The translations under genes and the position numbers were made by a program. 64,000 nucleotides of DNA from Isoetes taiwanensis (taxonomy: Eukaryota; Streptophyta; Lycopodiopsida; Isoetales; Isoetaceae), in contig JAJEKV010000041.1 of NCBI GenBank assembly GCA_021234155.1, forward strand, positions 12,656,689 to 12,720,688, written 5' to 3'. Of the stretch, positions 1-11,209 are shown piece after piece; the stretch's first letter is position 1, and each line of letters starts with the position of its first letter. The notes under the pieces are model-generated. The model was not told the origin of the DNA, ran no database searches, and was given only the letters and a program-made list of their open reading frames with translations.

Positions 1-110
1 TTAATTAAAGTGGGACAAATCTCGAATTTTGGGACTCAGGACTGAAAATGAGACACATTTCAAATAAATAGTTGAGAAAGTTTACAAAACCTAGAGTGGG
101 GTGAGACCGA

Positions 111-425
111 AGGGGGGGAGGGAAGGGGAGAAGTTGGGGGAGAAGTTGAGAGAAGTCATGGAAGGGGTAAGTTAGAAGGAGGGAGGGAGGAAGTTCGGGA
201 AAGGGGGCGAGAAGAGGGGGCAAAGGGAGGTGGGGGGGCAAAAGGGGCAAGAGGAGGGCCAAGGGGAAGGGGGGGGGGGGCAAGAGGAGGGCAAGGGGCA
301 AGGGGCAAGAGGAGGGGCAAGGGGCAAAGGGGCAAGGGGCAAGAGGAGGGGCAAGGGAGGAGCAAAGTCGAAGAGGAGATGGCAAAGAGGAGATAGCAAG
401 GGAGGGAAAAGAGGGGAGGGATGAA
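111..425 (+). repeat. Purine-rich GGGGCAAGAGGAGG minisatellite
   Basis: The plus strand is almost pure G/A with short irregular repeats of GGGGCAAGAGGAGG-like units, including a 10-G run. The complementary strand is pyrimidine rich, which leaves long meaningless open frames (Pro/Leu-rich on minus, Gly/Lys-rich on plus). Long G-runs suggest G-quadruplex or triplex potential. Confidence 0.8.
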
Positions 426-429
426 TAAT

Positions 430-1320
430 AATATACAATATAATAAATAATACAATTAAAATTCAATAAATTATTTAATAAATACAAATAAACATAATTA
501 ATTAGATAATTTTTTTTCTTTCTTTCTCCGCCCAAATGGAGAGAATGGGCTCAGATGATGAGATGAACGATGCCCAAATGTGAGGAAATGTGAGCGAATG
601 AATGAGTAAACCGAACAAAAGAAACTTGGCGGATGGTAAAAATAAGTGAGTGCGTATGGTTAGGGATGGAAGCAGGCTTGAAGCCGGGTATGTTTTAGAG
701 TCCGGAAAGGCAAGATCCATACTCCAAGAGGGGCGTGGAGTAAGAGGCAAGAGCCAAGAGGAAGGGGGAGTCCGGAAAGAGGAAAGGGGGCGTTGAGTAA
801 GAGGCAAGAGCCAAGTGGCTTAAGAACGCTAAGATGGAGCCCCACACATTCCATTCCATTTTCACATTCAATAAACAGTATTCGGGTGTCTCACAATTAT
901 TATTGTGCAATAACAGAATTTTAAAGATCTCCGGGACTCGCGGTGAGCTTGCTTGAGGGAAGCGCTTTGAGACATCTCGAGCTATTGGAACAACAAAGGT
1001 TCCTTATCCGTAAACCATGCATTCTGGCCTTTAGATTTGCGCGAAAAAGAGAGACTTACGGTGTTGCAGGAGACTGCAATTGCTGCCTTAGCCGGCCAGC
1101 TTATTAGGTTATTCACCGCGGAGGCGTTAACTAGCGCCGAAAGCACGATCCGGACTTTCATCCTCGCATCTTGCATCCTCATCCCGCCGTGTTTGATCCG
1201 CCTTCGCCTTCTTCTTGCTTTTCTATTTGCTACATTCTTGAGAGGTCGGGGATTTAACCTACAGATAAAGGTAAACGGCAAGATCCGGATCCGGCAATAA
1301 TAAAAGAAGAAGAACCGTGG
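430..1320. other. Non-coding interval with no recognisable gene
   Basis: AT-rich to 535, then mixed sequence. A short direct repeat (AAGAGGCAAGAGCCAAG) occurs near 750 and 798. A 99-codon minus-strand frame and an 87-codon plus-strand frame overlap each other around 982-1300. Neither has a recognisable domain and I do not call either. Confidence 0.4.
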
Positions 1321-1325
1321 TTTGC

Positions 1326-1455
1326 AAAGATCCGACCTTGCCGGATCCGACCTACGGCCTTTCTCACAGATCCGACTCTGGCCTTTCTCACAGATCCGAC
1401 CTTGCCATCATTCACATAGATCCGACGAAGCACAGATCCGACTCTGGCCCGGATC
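1326..1455 (+). repeat. Short AGATCCGAC-based tandem repeat
   Basis: AGATCCGAC followed by CTTGCC or CTCTGGCC recurs five to six times, with CTTTCTCAC spacers in part of the array. A related CCATAGCC/CCATCGCC microsatellite follows at 1650-1677. Confidence 0.75.
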
Positions 1456-1727
1456 AGAAATCTTCAATCTGCTTTCTTCAAAAACACATTCGGCCCTTTC
1501 TTTTCTTGAAAAGAACCGGAATGGGGCGCTCATATATTTTGTTATTGGCAGCATTGATGATGGGTTTGGCGAATCCGGGCTTTGCACAGCATCAAAATAG
1601 CATATGTTAGTGCCGGAAAATAGCTTCGAAAAGGAGTAAAGAGAGGCTGCCATCGCCATAGCCATCGCCATAGCCGGGTCTTCAGCAGGGGATTAGAGCC
1701 ATCGTGGGAAAGAGCAGGACCAAAAGG

Positions 1728-1863
1728 TATGTACCAAATTCAAATTTCGAAAATGAGGGGGAAAAAAAAGCGGGGTAGAGTAAAAAGAACAATAAATATG
1801 TACCAAATTCGAATTTCGAAAATGAAGGTAAAAAAACGTGGGTAGAGTAAAAAGAACAATAAA
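1728..1863 (+). repeat. Two-copy 69-bp tandem duplication
   Basis: The sequence beginning TATGTACCAAATTC at 1728 repeats at 1797, with the shared core TTCGAAAATGA and the shared end GAGTAAAAAGAACAATAAA. Small differences show the copies are not recent. Confidence 0.85.
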
Positions 1864-1984
1864 AGTTAAAAAAGAAATAGAGTATTTGTTTTTTTGAAGC
1901 TTCAAATTTTCGCAAGTTCAAGTTTTATTTGGCATTCTTTCAAGCATTCTTTGTAGGCTCGTTTAGAGTTTGTGATGGTCTATG

Positions 1985-2340
1985 TTGTCATAGAAAATAT
2001 ATAAGGAGTGTATTTTTTTTCATAGAAAATACATAGGATATTGTGTTTATTAGAAATTAGAAAATACATAATATATAGCGTCCCATTTAAAAAAGCTATG
2101 TTTGAAAAAAGTTATGGGTAAATATTGACATATTAAAAAGGGGAGAGCGTCTATTTTTGTATTACTATCATTAGAAAGTGCATAGGATATGGCGTGCATT
2201 AGAAAAATATATAGAATATGGTCCAATTAGAAAATTAGATATTGTCTTATTAGAAAATACATAGTATATACTGTTTCATTTAAGAAAGCTATCTTTGAAT
2301 AAAGCTATAGATAAACATTGACATATTAAAAAAGGGAGAC
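1985..2340 (+). repeat. AT-rich diverged tandem repeat with a 193-bp higher-order period
   Basis: A block starting AGCTATGTTTGAA at 2094 and running through GACATATTAAAAAGGGGAG recurs at 2287 as AGCTATCTTTGAA, a period of about 193 bp. AGAAAATACATA and similar motifs occur between them every 40-50 bp. Confidence 0.75.
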
Positions 2341-2547
2341 AAGTAGGCAAGTAGGTTCGCCACATTTGTTGTATGTTTGATCACATGTGAACAAAGGTAT
2401 AGTAATATGATATGATGTTTGAAGGTTATTCATTTTCGACCTTCACCGGACTTGTTGTGTTTTTCACTCCAAATGGCCTTAGAACTATGTTTCCACTTTT
2501 CGGACCTATATTTTTTACTTTGAAGGGGACCTTAGAATCGCCTTTTC

Positions 2548-3280
2548 GACTTCTTGAGTTGAGAAAGACCCTCAAACTGTGTTTTTAAGCTTTGTCGCCT
2601 TTCTCGACTCTCACAGAGAAAGGTCTTGACCCCTAAAACCTGCGTTTTTTTAGCCGCCTTTCGACTTCGCGAGTCGAGAAAGGCCTTCTAACCTTAAAAA
2701 CTGCGTTTTTTGGCTTTGAGCCGCCTTTTCGACTCGCGAAGTCGAGAAAGGCCTTCTAACCCTAAAAACTGCGTTTTTAAGCTTTGACGCCTTTTCTCGA
2801 CTCGCGAAATGTGAAAGGCCTTCTAACCCTTAAAACCTGCGCGTTTTTTCCTTTGATTTGCCTTTCTCGACTCGAGCGAGTCGAGAAAGGTCCTCTGCGT
2901 TTCTCGACCTCGAACTCGTTTTCGCCGAAGCTTCCTTTCTCAACCCCCAAAATGCGTTTTTTACTCTCGGATGCTTTTTCTCGACCCGCGAGTCGAGAAA
3001 GGCCCATAAAAATTTTCTTGAAAAAAAACTTTTTTTCCTAGTAAAAAAAAAAAAAAAATTTTTTTTTACTCAGTTACGCTTTCTCGACTCGCGAAGTCGA
3101 GAAAGGCCGATAGAGGGGCCTTGAGGGTCTTTCTCGACTGCGAGTCGAGAACCCCCTCAATTTTTTTTTTTTTTTTTTTGCCTACTTAGAAAAAGAAGGA
3201 ATTTTTTTCCCTTGTTTTTGTTTTGGGCTCTAAGCTACATGGAGGGGGCCTTTCTCGACTCATGAGTCGAGAAAGGCCTC
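2548..3280. repeat. Array of about ten TCGACTCGCGAGTCGA hairpins
   Basis: Perfect or near-perfect palindromes built on CTTTCTCGACTCG and CGAGTCGAGAAAG recur near 2600, 2655, 2710, 2790, 2865, 2978, 3082, 3130 and 3251. Spacing is 30 to 120 bp and irregular. Loops vary (CG, CGA, AGCG, CAT). Arms are conserved better than the spacers, so the copies look like repeated stem-loops rather than a simple tandem unit. GCC/GGCC extends many stems by three bases. Confidence 0.9.
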
Positions 3281-3289
3281 ATACCTACA

Positions 3290-3797
3290 TTCTTCGGGAA
3301 ATGGCCCTTAGAACGGTTGTTCTCTTATTTGTATTGTCTCGTAGCATCACTTGCACTAACTTGATTTTGCCTTTCCCAGTACAAATCGCGAACAGAAAGG
3401 ACATGATCGGGAGCCATGTCAGGCTAGCGTGTTCAGATTTCTATTCTCTTCAAGTTGCTCTTGTGGCTTGGAACGCCTCAGACCTTGCTCTGTATGTTGT
3501 TCCCAGAGGTGGTCTCGTGTGCTAAGATGATGTAATATTTGTGTCGGCCGACCATCATGGTATCTTCAACCATTGTAAACTTTGGTTTCAATCTAGAACT
3601 TTGATTTCAATCTTTAATGAATTTTCCTTTGTTTGATTTGCATTGTTCTTGTTCTCGACTCGCTAATCAGGGAAAACTGGAGGAAAGCTTCGATGCAGAG
3701 TTCTAGACAAAAAATCGAATTAAGGATAGTTTTCGGGTCGGGGTGCTCTTTTTCATGTAAATTAACAGGGTTCCGAAAAAAAATGGGAATGGAATGA
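3290..3797. other. Right-hand interior of the TIR candidate, no gene recognised
   Basis: A 100-codon plus-strand frame runs to 3525 but begins inside the hairpin array and has no recognisable domain. The rest is mixed to AT-rich sequence ending in an A-run before the right inverted repeat. Confidence 0.35.
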
Positions 3798-3842
3798 GTC
3801 CCACTTTAATTAAATACGACTTATTCTTTGCTTTCCTTATCG

Positions 3843-5454
3843 TCATAGATTACTAGGTCCCTCACCAGAAGCAACGTCCACTTTCGAATTGGACAAGTCT
3901 ACGAGACTTTTGATTGCTGATGATTTCAGGCTGCCATAAGGGCCTTTAGGAGACTTGGCAAGCACATGCATGAGGAATGGTTCAAGAAAGTCTTTGGCCT
4001 GCTCATCACTCACAAAGCAGTGACATCTTCTTGCACCCATAAGAGCCTCTCGGGCAATATAACCTCCAACATGAAGCTCCAAGCAGGTTGTATCAATTGG
4101 AGCAAATGCCTCGACGAGGCTTGAGCCATAGGCGGGGAAATCCATTTTTATTTAGGGGCCCTTCTCCTTAGTTTGTAGCTCGTGACTTGATTTCCCCACT
4201 TAGGAGGGGGTCCCGATCCTCATCCTCTTGACTCATCCTCATTCGACCGATCCTGATCCGTATGAAAGAATATAGTTCTTAAGTCCGGATCATCTAGAAG
4301 AAAACATTCCCATGCAATCGCTATTGTCACCCTTGGCCTTAGCAATATCATATTAAATGCCGCCCGATAGCATGGCTATCATAATGAAGATCACATGTGC
4401 CATCTTTCAGGCCGTTCGCAGCTCATTATCCTTAACATCATATATTAGGCATCCCTCCCTAATAACTTTGAGGCACTCGGATCATGAGCAGCCCGGATAG
4501 TGCATGCGATGTGACTCACTGAAGGACAAACGATGACAATAGTGAAGGACCTCTCAGTTGTCAATCCTATCTGGTGGTAAAGAAGTTCTTTGTAGTCCTT
4601 CTCGGTTCATGCCCATATCTCCTCTCCCACCCTATTTGTCCAACACAAAGAGTGATATATTTTAAGGCCGAAGTTGATTTCCGCAAGAGACCTTTGTACC
4701 CAATGGAGCCTGAATCTTTGGGCCGCCGTCTTCTCAAGTAATCTTCTTCACAAGGGCCACTTTTTCTTCTCAACTCACCAAGCACCTTAGGGGTAGAGTC
4801 TCCTTATGTTTTGTATTTTTAGCCTTCTAATTCTTTAGGAAGTCCTTTGACCGAATACAAACTTCTTGATGTCATCACATTTGACCTTGTATTTGTCCAA
4901 AGAATCCAATTTCGTGATAATGCCACATCCCCGATAGCCTTTGTAACTTCGGCTCCTACAACCGACTTCATTGTCACGTACATCCTTTACATGGTTGCGG
5001 CACTCAATGAAGGACATCCTATCCTTGGTGAAAGCACCCTTCTTGTATAAGACTTCCTTCTTTAAGCCTTTGCTCTAAAACCCAAATGGTCTCAGTGCCG
5101 CGTCTAGCCCCCGAAGTCTTTCTCATCTCTGTCACATTCAAGTCAAATATGCTTACATCAGCAGGAGGCACCCTACCCATAGTGTCCGCGTGACTTCCTT
5201 GTGCATAAAGCGTCGCCCTGAATTCATTCCACTTGAGCCATCTTGCCTCCTTACAAAACACAATCTTATACGAAGTCTGTTGGTCGACTGCTTTGGATGA
5301 GCTTTAGGAAAAGGATCTGCAATGTCATCACCACCTTTTTTCTTTGATTTTCTTGCAGTCTTCTTCTTCTCCTGTATAATTGCACACTCACCCCGGTTTT
5401 TGGTCCACTGTTGAAAACATCAGTTTTGGTAGGTCTACATGTCCTGTTTTCCAA
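3843..5454 (-). pseudogene. Decayed protein-coding region of unknown function
   Basis: Successive minus-strand frames look protein-like but are broken by stops and frameshifts: 5454-5266, 5261-5019, 5017-4835, 4785-4567 and 4145-3843. The best segment is the 100-codon frame ending at 3843, with a mixed, plausible composition (motifs HVGGYIAREALMGARRCHCF and SLVEAFAPIDTTCLELHVG). The segment near 4990 reads as a Cys/Lys/Asp-rich stretch (RSYKGYRGCGIITKLDSLDK). I do not recognise the family. Neighbours are all repeats, so it is most likely an old transposon gene or a gene fragment carried by one. Confidence 0.35.
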
Positions 5455-5559
5455 GAATCCTACATGTGGATTTGTGGAGGTATGGTTTTATTCGATAATG
5501 GTGTTCTTTTTTCAGTGGACTAAAACATCCACTGTTGTTTTGTAGTTTCTTCTATTGTG

Positions 5560-6075
5560 ACATGTCATTTTATAATACAATCCACTGTAGGAAAGAATAC
5601 TTGAATTTCTACATGTCTAATAATTCTATTGTCACATGTCTTTATAGATGTAGGAAAGAATATTTGATTCTCTACATGTCCTATACTTCCATTCACATGT
5701 CTTTATAGTAGTAGGACAGAGTACTTTATTTACTAAGGCATTGTAGCAAAGAATACATGAATTACGACATGTGTAATACTTCTATTGTCACATGTCTTTA
5801 TAGAAGTAGGAAAGAATACTTGATTCTCTACATGTCGTATGCTTTCATGTCACATGTCTTTATAGTAGTAGGACAGAGTACTTTATTTGCTAAGGCATTG
5901 TAGGAAAGAATACATGAATTACGACATGTGTAATACTTCTATTGTCACATGTCTTTATAGAAGTAGGAAAGAATACTCGATTCTCTACATGTCCTATCCT
6001 TCCATATCATCGGGTCTTTATAGTGGTAGGATGAGAGTACTTGATTTGCTACATGTGATGCGTGCACGATCACAT
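5560..6075 (+). repeat. 157-bp tandem repeat built on CACATGTCTTTATAG
   Basis: ATTACGACATGTGTAATACTTC occurs at 5761 and 5918, a 157-bp period, with flanking partial copies. Each unit contains two sub-repeats, TCACATGTCTTTATAG plus AGTAGGAAAGAATACTTGATT, alternating with AGTAGGACAGAGTACTTTATT. A simpler ~60-bp unit was apparently amplified first. Confidence 0.88.
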
Positions 6076-6133
6076 GTCCTTATACTAGTATTCCATGTAA
6101 GACAAGTTACTTCAACTACTTCAATTACTTAAG

Positions 6134-6715
6134 CCTATATTTTTGCATAACAAAACCATCAAGAATTTTATTTGTATTCCTTGAGGGGGTGCGGAGGGAC
6201 CTTGCAACAAATCCCTAAGCATTAATGTCATAGGACCACTTAAAATCCTAACAATATCCTAACATTTTGGATATTGTTAGAGAAAGACCATTAAACCACG
6301 CCTACATTTTTGCATAACAAACCATTAAGAATTGTGAGATGTATTTCTTTATGGAAGGAAGGAAGGAAGGAAAAATTTTTAACGTCCACGGAACCCAATC
6401 GGGTTATGGAGGAAAGGATCATTGCAACAAATTCCCAAGCATTAAAATGGCAAGACCATGCAATATCCTAACATTATTCCCCCATTTTCGATATCGTTGG
6501 TGGAACACCGTTAAACGTGTCCTTCCTACATCTTGGTATAATTTAGACCATTAAGAATTTGAGATGTAATTGTTTATGGGGAATAGGACCATTGCAACGA
6601 ATCCCCAAGCATTATAAAATGGCAAGACTAATTTAATATCTAACATTATCCCCCATTTTGGATATCATTAGTGGAACACCATTAAACCATGCCTATATCT
6701 AGTTGGTACTAAGGT
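6134..6715 (+). repeat. Three diverged ~170-220 bp direct repeats
   Basis: Blocks beginning CCTATATTTTTGCATAACA (6134), CCTACATTTTTGCATAACA (6300) and CCTACATCTTGGTATAA (about 6523) share ACCATTAAGAATTTGAGATG, CCAAGCATTA and ACATTATCCCCCATTTTGGA. A fourth block start is seen near 6693. No coding capacity. Confidence 0.75.
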
Positions 6716-6879
6716 TCGCTATAGACGATCCAATAGTTATCCACGTCATCCAATGGTTTTAATTGTATCTAATTTATCTTATCCAATGGTTCTTTCTAAG
6801 AATGCAATGGTTCTTTGAAAAACAATATAACTTATTGCACTTAGACGATTTGCACTAAGAATCCAATGGTTCTGGAGGG

Positions 6880-8335
6880 AGGGTCCACGGCCCGCGGCCG
6901 AAACTTCTGCCACCTTAAGCGTGATCCGACTCTACCAACGGACTCGAAACATTGACATTACCACGGAGACCAAGTTTAGGGGCGAAGACCACCCTGCTCC
7001 GGGGACGCGACAAAGTAGCTCATGTCCAACACGTTCAGAGTGAATTGGCCTTAGCGAAGGGTGCGGGAATCGCCATGTAGAGGGTTCGTGTTTCTTTTGT
7101 TGCAAAAATGACCGTGTAACTTGGTCCCTAGGGTAATTTAAGCTGTTTCGGACGACATGGCGAAGTCAAATCTCCATTCGGAACTTTTTGTACTGCCCGA
7201 ACGACAAAACACTTTGGGTTTCTACGGGCCGATTGCGGGGGCACTTTGCGGCTTGATATGTTCTCCTGGACAGATCTTGAATTTTTGAGCGTGCTCAAAA
7301 GCAAGTTACTTGAATGGAGAATTCAACGATTCTGGATAGGGAAACCGGTTTCGGGAAGGGAGGCATTGGCATTTGCCCTCAGGAGGAGCACTGGTAGGAA
7401 AGCCCGCCTACGGTGAAATCCAAACCCCATTTCGGGTGGGTTTATTGCTTGTTTTCAACCTGCGGCTTCTCAACCATGTCTCAAGTACCTGGCCGAATAA
7501 ACTTCGACCTCCATGCGCGTAAACCCTACAATAATCTAGCAACGCCACGGGGTTTACGTTTGAGGCCATACCCAGATCGTATTGGACGGGATCTTGCACA
7601 ATGTCATGAGATAGTGGGGGGCGTTGGCGTAAAAGTAGAGGGTTAAGTGTTTCTTTTTGCTGCAAAAATGGCGTGTAACTTGGTCCTTAGGGTAATTTAT
7701 TTGTTTAGACGACATGGTGAAGTCAAATCTCCATTCGGGGCCTCTGTCTTGCCGAACGACAAAACACTTGGGTTTCTACGGTTATTTGCGGGACACTTTT
7801 GCGGTTTGATATGTTCTCCCGGACGGATCTTGAATTTTTGAGCCTACCGAAGCAAGTTACTTGAATGGAGAATTCAGCGATGGGATAGGAAAATCGGGTT
7901 CGGGGAAGGGAGGCATTGGCATTTGCCCTCGGGAGGAGCACCGTAGGAAAGCTTTGCCTCGGTAAATCCAAACCCCATTTCATCGAGTTTCTATTGTTTC
8001 TTGTTTTCAACTGCAGCTTCTCGACCATGTCTCAAGTGCAATTGAATAAAACTTCGACCTCCATAGCGTAAACCCTACACTAACCTAGCAGCGCCACGCG
8101 AGTTTTACGTTTGGGGGCCCATACCCTAGTCGATTGGACCGGGATCTTGCACAATGTCATGAGGTAGTGGGAGGCGTTGAGCGGAAGGCGGAAGCCCTAA
8201 AACCTTCGAAGAGTTCGACCCAAAGGTCCTCTCCGGAAGGTCCCCGCCTGGGGCGGGCAACTCTCCCACCCAGAATCGCTTGATCCGACTCTCGCCATGG
8301 GACTAAACATCGACATTACCTCGAAACATCACTTA
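6880..8335 (+). repeat. Tandem ~557-bp repeat, two good copies plus a leading partial
   Basis: TAGAGGGTTCGTGTTTC at 7078 and the matching block at about 7635 start copies that share GTAACTTGGTCC, AAGTCAAATCTCCATTCGG, GACAAAACACTT and the line through CTTGAATTTTTGAGC. A head module containing ACATTGACATTACC occurs at about 6947 and 8306. Open frames inside (for example 7413-7646 and 7723-8028) are short and unsupported. Confidence 0.85.
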
Positions 8336-8998
8336 GGGGCTCCAACATGCCAAGGTGGCTCCAACATGCCACCTAGGCTCAAACATGCCAAGGTGGCTCA
8401 AACATGCCACGTGGGCTCCCACCATGCCACCCTAGGCTCCAACATGCCAAGGTGGCCTCTCACAACATGCCACCTAGGCTTAAATATGCCAAGTTGGCTC
8501 AAACATGCCACCCTAGGCTCCAACATGCCACCGTGGCTCTAACATGCCACCTAGGCTCAAACATGCCAAGGTGGCTCAAACATGCCACATGGGCTCCAAC
8601 ATGCCACCTAGGCTCCAACATGCCAAGGTGGCTCAAACATGCCACCTAGGCTCCAACATGACAAGGTGGCTCAAACATGCCACATGGGCTTCAACATGCT
8701 ACCTAGGCTTCCAACATGCCAAGGTGGCTCAAACATGTCACGTGGGCTCCACCTAGGCTCCAACATGACAAAATGGCTCAAACATGCCACCTAGAGCTCC
8801 AACGCGTGCTCAAACATGCCACGGTGGCTCCAACATGCCACCTATGCTCCAACATGCCAAGGTGGCTCAAGCATGTCACGCTTTGAGCTCCAACATGCCA
8901 CCTAGGCTCTCACATGCCAAGGTGGCTCAAACATGCCACGTGGTCTCCAACATGCCACCTAGGTTCCAACATGCCAAGGTGGCTCCAACATGCATGCC
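8330..8998 (+). repeat. 19-bp satellite, forward block (CAAACATGCCAAGGTGGCT)
   Basis: About 35 units of 19 bp, alternating three main variants: CAAACATGCCAAGGTGGCT, CAACATGCCACCTAGGCTC and CAAACATGCCACGTGGGCT. Three units make 57 bp, so each frame repeats every 19 codons. None of the common variants contains a stop, which explains the long artefactual open frames. Confidence 0.95.
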
Positions 8999-8999
8999 T

Positions 9000-9800
9000 C
9001 AAACCTAAACCCTACAATAACCTAACAACACCACGGGGTTTACGCGTTTGAGAGGCCAAATGCGGTCGATTTTCTTGGATAGCTAGGTGCACCTTTGCTA
9101 AACACACATGTTGGAGCCTCATGAATCAAATAATGGAGTTTGGATCCATTGGCCATCCCTGAATGATCCCAAACAATTTTGCTCTCGTGGCAAAGCCAAA
9201 GCTCTTGACTTCTAATTGCCATCTTTGGGAGGAGGATAACTCCAAACCCCCATTCCATCGGTTCCTTTTGCATCATATTTTCATTGCAGCTTCTCAACCA
9301 TGTCCCAAGTGCAACCGACTAAAACTTCGACCCCCATAACGTAAAACCCTTCAATAACCTAGCAACACCACCTGGTTTTACGTTTGAGGCTACATCCTAG
9401 TCAAATTTGACCAAAATCTTGTACAATGTCATCACACAGAGGGAGGGTGTTAATGCGGAAGATGGACCTTTAAAACCTTCCGGAGGATTCGCCCAAAGGT
9501 CCTCTCCCAAAGAACCTCCGCCGCGGGTGGCAACTTTCCCTACGGAAGTGTAAACCGACTCGCCAATGGACTCAAAACATTGACATTACCACGGAAACCA
9601 AGTTTAGGTGGGCGTAAGACTATCCTTTTCCAAGAAGCTAAAGTAGCTCATGTCCAACATGTTCAGTAGTCAATTGGTCTAAGAGGTGTTGCGCGAATCT
9701 TCGCCATGTAGAGGGTTCGTGTTTTTGTTTAGGGTAAAAAAATGACCGACGTAACTTGGTCTCTAGGGTAATTTAAGGTGGATTCAGGATGACATGGTAA
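9000..9800 (+). repeat. Further diverged copy of the ~557-bp repeat
   Basis: Shares CCCTACAATAACCTA, CATTGACATTACCACGGA (about 9574), CATGTAGAGGGTTCGTG (about 9705) and GTAACTTGGTCTCTAGGG with the copies at 6.9-8.3 kb. It lies between the two 19-bp satellite blocks, so satellite and 557-bp unit seem to have spread together. Confidence 0.75.
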
Positions 9801-9904
9801 GTCGAATCTCCATTAAGTCTTTGTACTTGCCCAGAACAACAAAATGCCTCTACCAAAAAATTCCAAAGGTTATCATATTTCTTGCATGAAGTCCTAGTCA
9901 TCAT

Positions 9905-10158
9905 GCCCATGGCATGTTTGAGCCACCTTGGCATGTTGAAGCCTAGGTGGCATGTTGGAGCTTCACCTGGCATGTTTGAGCCCAGGTGGCATGTTCGTCA
10001 CCTAGTGGCATCACTTTGGCATGTTGGACCCTAGGTGGCATGTTGGAGCCACATGGCATGTTTGAGTCGAGTGGCATGTTTGAGCCACCTTGGCACGTTG
10101 GGACCTAGGTGGCATGTTGGGAACCCATGTGGCATGTTTGAGCCACCTTGGCATGTTG
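9905..10158 (-). repeat. 19-bp satellite, inverted block 1
   Basis: The same 19-bp units as at 8.3-9.0 kb in reverse complement (AGCCACCTTGGCATGTTTG). The switch to forward orientation is an exact 20-bp palindrome at 10149-10168, TGGCATGTTGCAACATGCCA. Confidence 0.93.
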
Positions 10159-11202
10159 CAACATGCCACGCGGGATCCAACATGCCACATAGGCTCCAAC
10201 ATGCCAAGTTGGCCCAAACATGCCAGGGGGCTCCAACATGCCAATTGAGCTCGAATATTCCAAGGTGGCTCAAACATGCCATCACGGGCTCCAACATGCA
10301 AAGGTGGCTCAAACATGCCATGGGCTCCAACATGCCAAGGTGGCTCAAACATACCACCCAGGCCGTAACATGCCAAGGTGGCTCAACATGCCATGTGGGA
10401 TCCAACATGCCACCTAGGCTCCAACATGCCAAGGTGGCTCAAACATGCCACTTGGTCAAAACATGCCAAGGTGGCTCAAAACATGCCACGCAGCTCAAAC
10501 ATGCCAAGGTGGTTCAAACATGCCACGTGGGCTCCAACATGCCACCTAGGCTCAAACATGCCAAGGTGGCTGAAACATGCCACGGGGGCTCAAACATGCC
10601 ACCTAGGCTCCAACATGCCAAGGTGGCTCAAACATGCCACCTAGGCTCAAACATGCCAAGGTGGCTCAAACATGCCACGAGGCTCCAACATGCCACCTAG
10701 GCTCCAACATGCCAAGGTGGCTCAAACATGCCAAGGTGGCTCAAACATGCCAAGGTGGCTCAAGCATGCCAAGTGGCTCAAACATGCCACCTAGGCCCCA
10801 ACATGCCAAGGTGGCTGAAACATGCCACCTAGGCTCCAACATGCCAAGGTGGCTCAAACATGCCACCTAGGCTTCAACATGCCACCTTGGCTCAAACATG
10901 CTATGGTGCAAACATGGCAAGATGGCTCAAACATGCCACGCCGGGCCCAACATGCCAAGGTGGCTCACAACATGCCACCCAGGCTCCAACATGCCAAGGT
11001 GGCTCACAACATACCACCTAGGCTCCAACATGCCAAGGTGGCTCAAACATGCCAAGATGGGTCCAACATGCCAAGGTGGTTCCAACAAGCCACCTTAGCT
11101 CAAACATGCCAAGGTGGGCCAAAACAAGCCAAGATGGCTCAAACATGCCATGCGGGGCTCCAACATGCCACATAGGCTCCAACATGCCAAGGTGTCTCAA
11201 AC
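10159..11202 (+). repeat. 19-bp satellite, forward block 2 (centre of the inverted structure)
   Basis: About 55 units in forward orientation between two reverse-complement blocks. The longest artefactual frame here is 221 codons (10035-10700). Variants are the same as in the 8.3 kb block, with local runs of the AAGGTGG variant near 10700-10770. Confidence 0.95.
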
Positions 11203-11209
11203 ATGTCTG

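Larger units (their letters stand above)
1..3813. mobile_element. Candidate 3.8-kb element bounded by 16-bp terminal inverted repeats
   Basis: TTAATTAAAGTGGGAC opens the window at 1-16 and its exact reverse complement lies at 3798-3813. Between them I see no transposase, only low-complexity DNA, tandem duplications and a hairpin array. This is the shape of a non-autonomous TIR element. A target-site duplication cannot be tested because the left flank is outside the window, and a 16-bp inverted match could arise otherwise, so the call is tentative. Confidence 0.4.

Noticed and set aside
5-535. 176-codon Pro/Leu-rich minus-strand frame
   Set aside because: It is the pyrimidine strand of a G/A-rich low-complexity tract.
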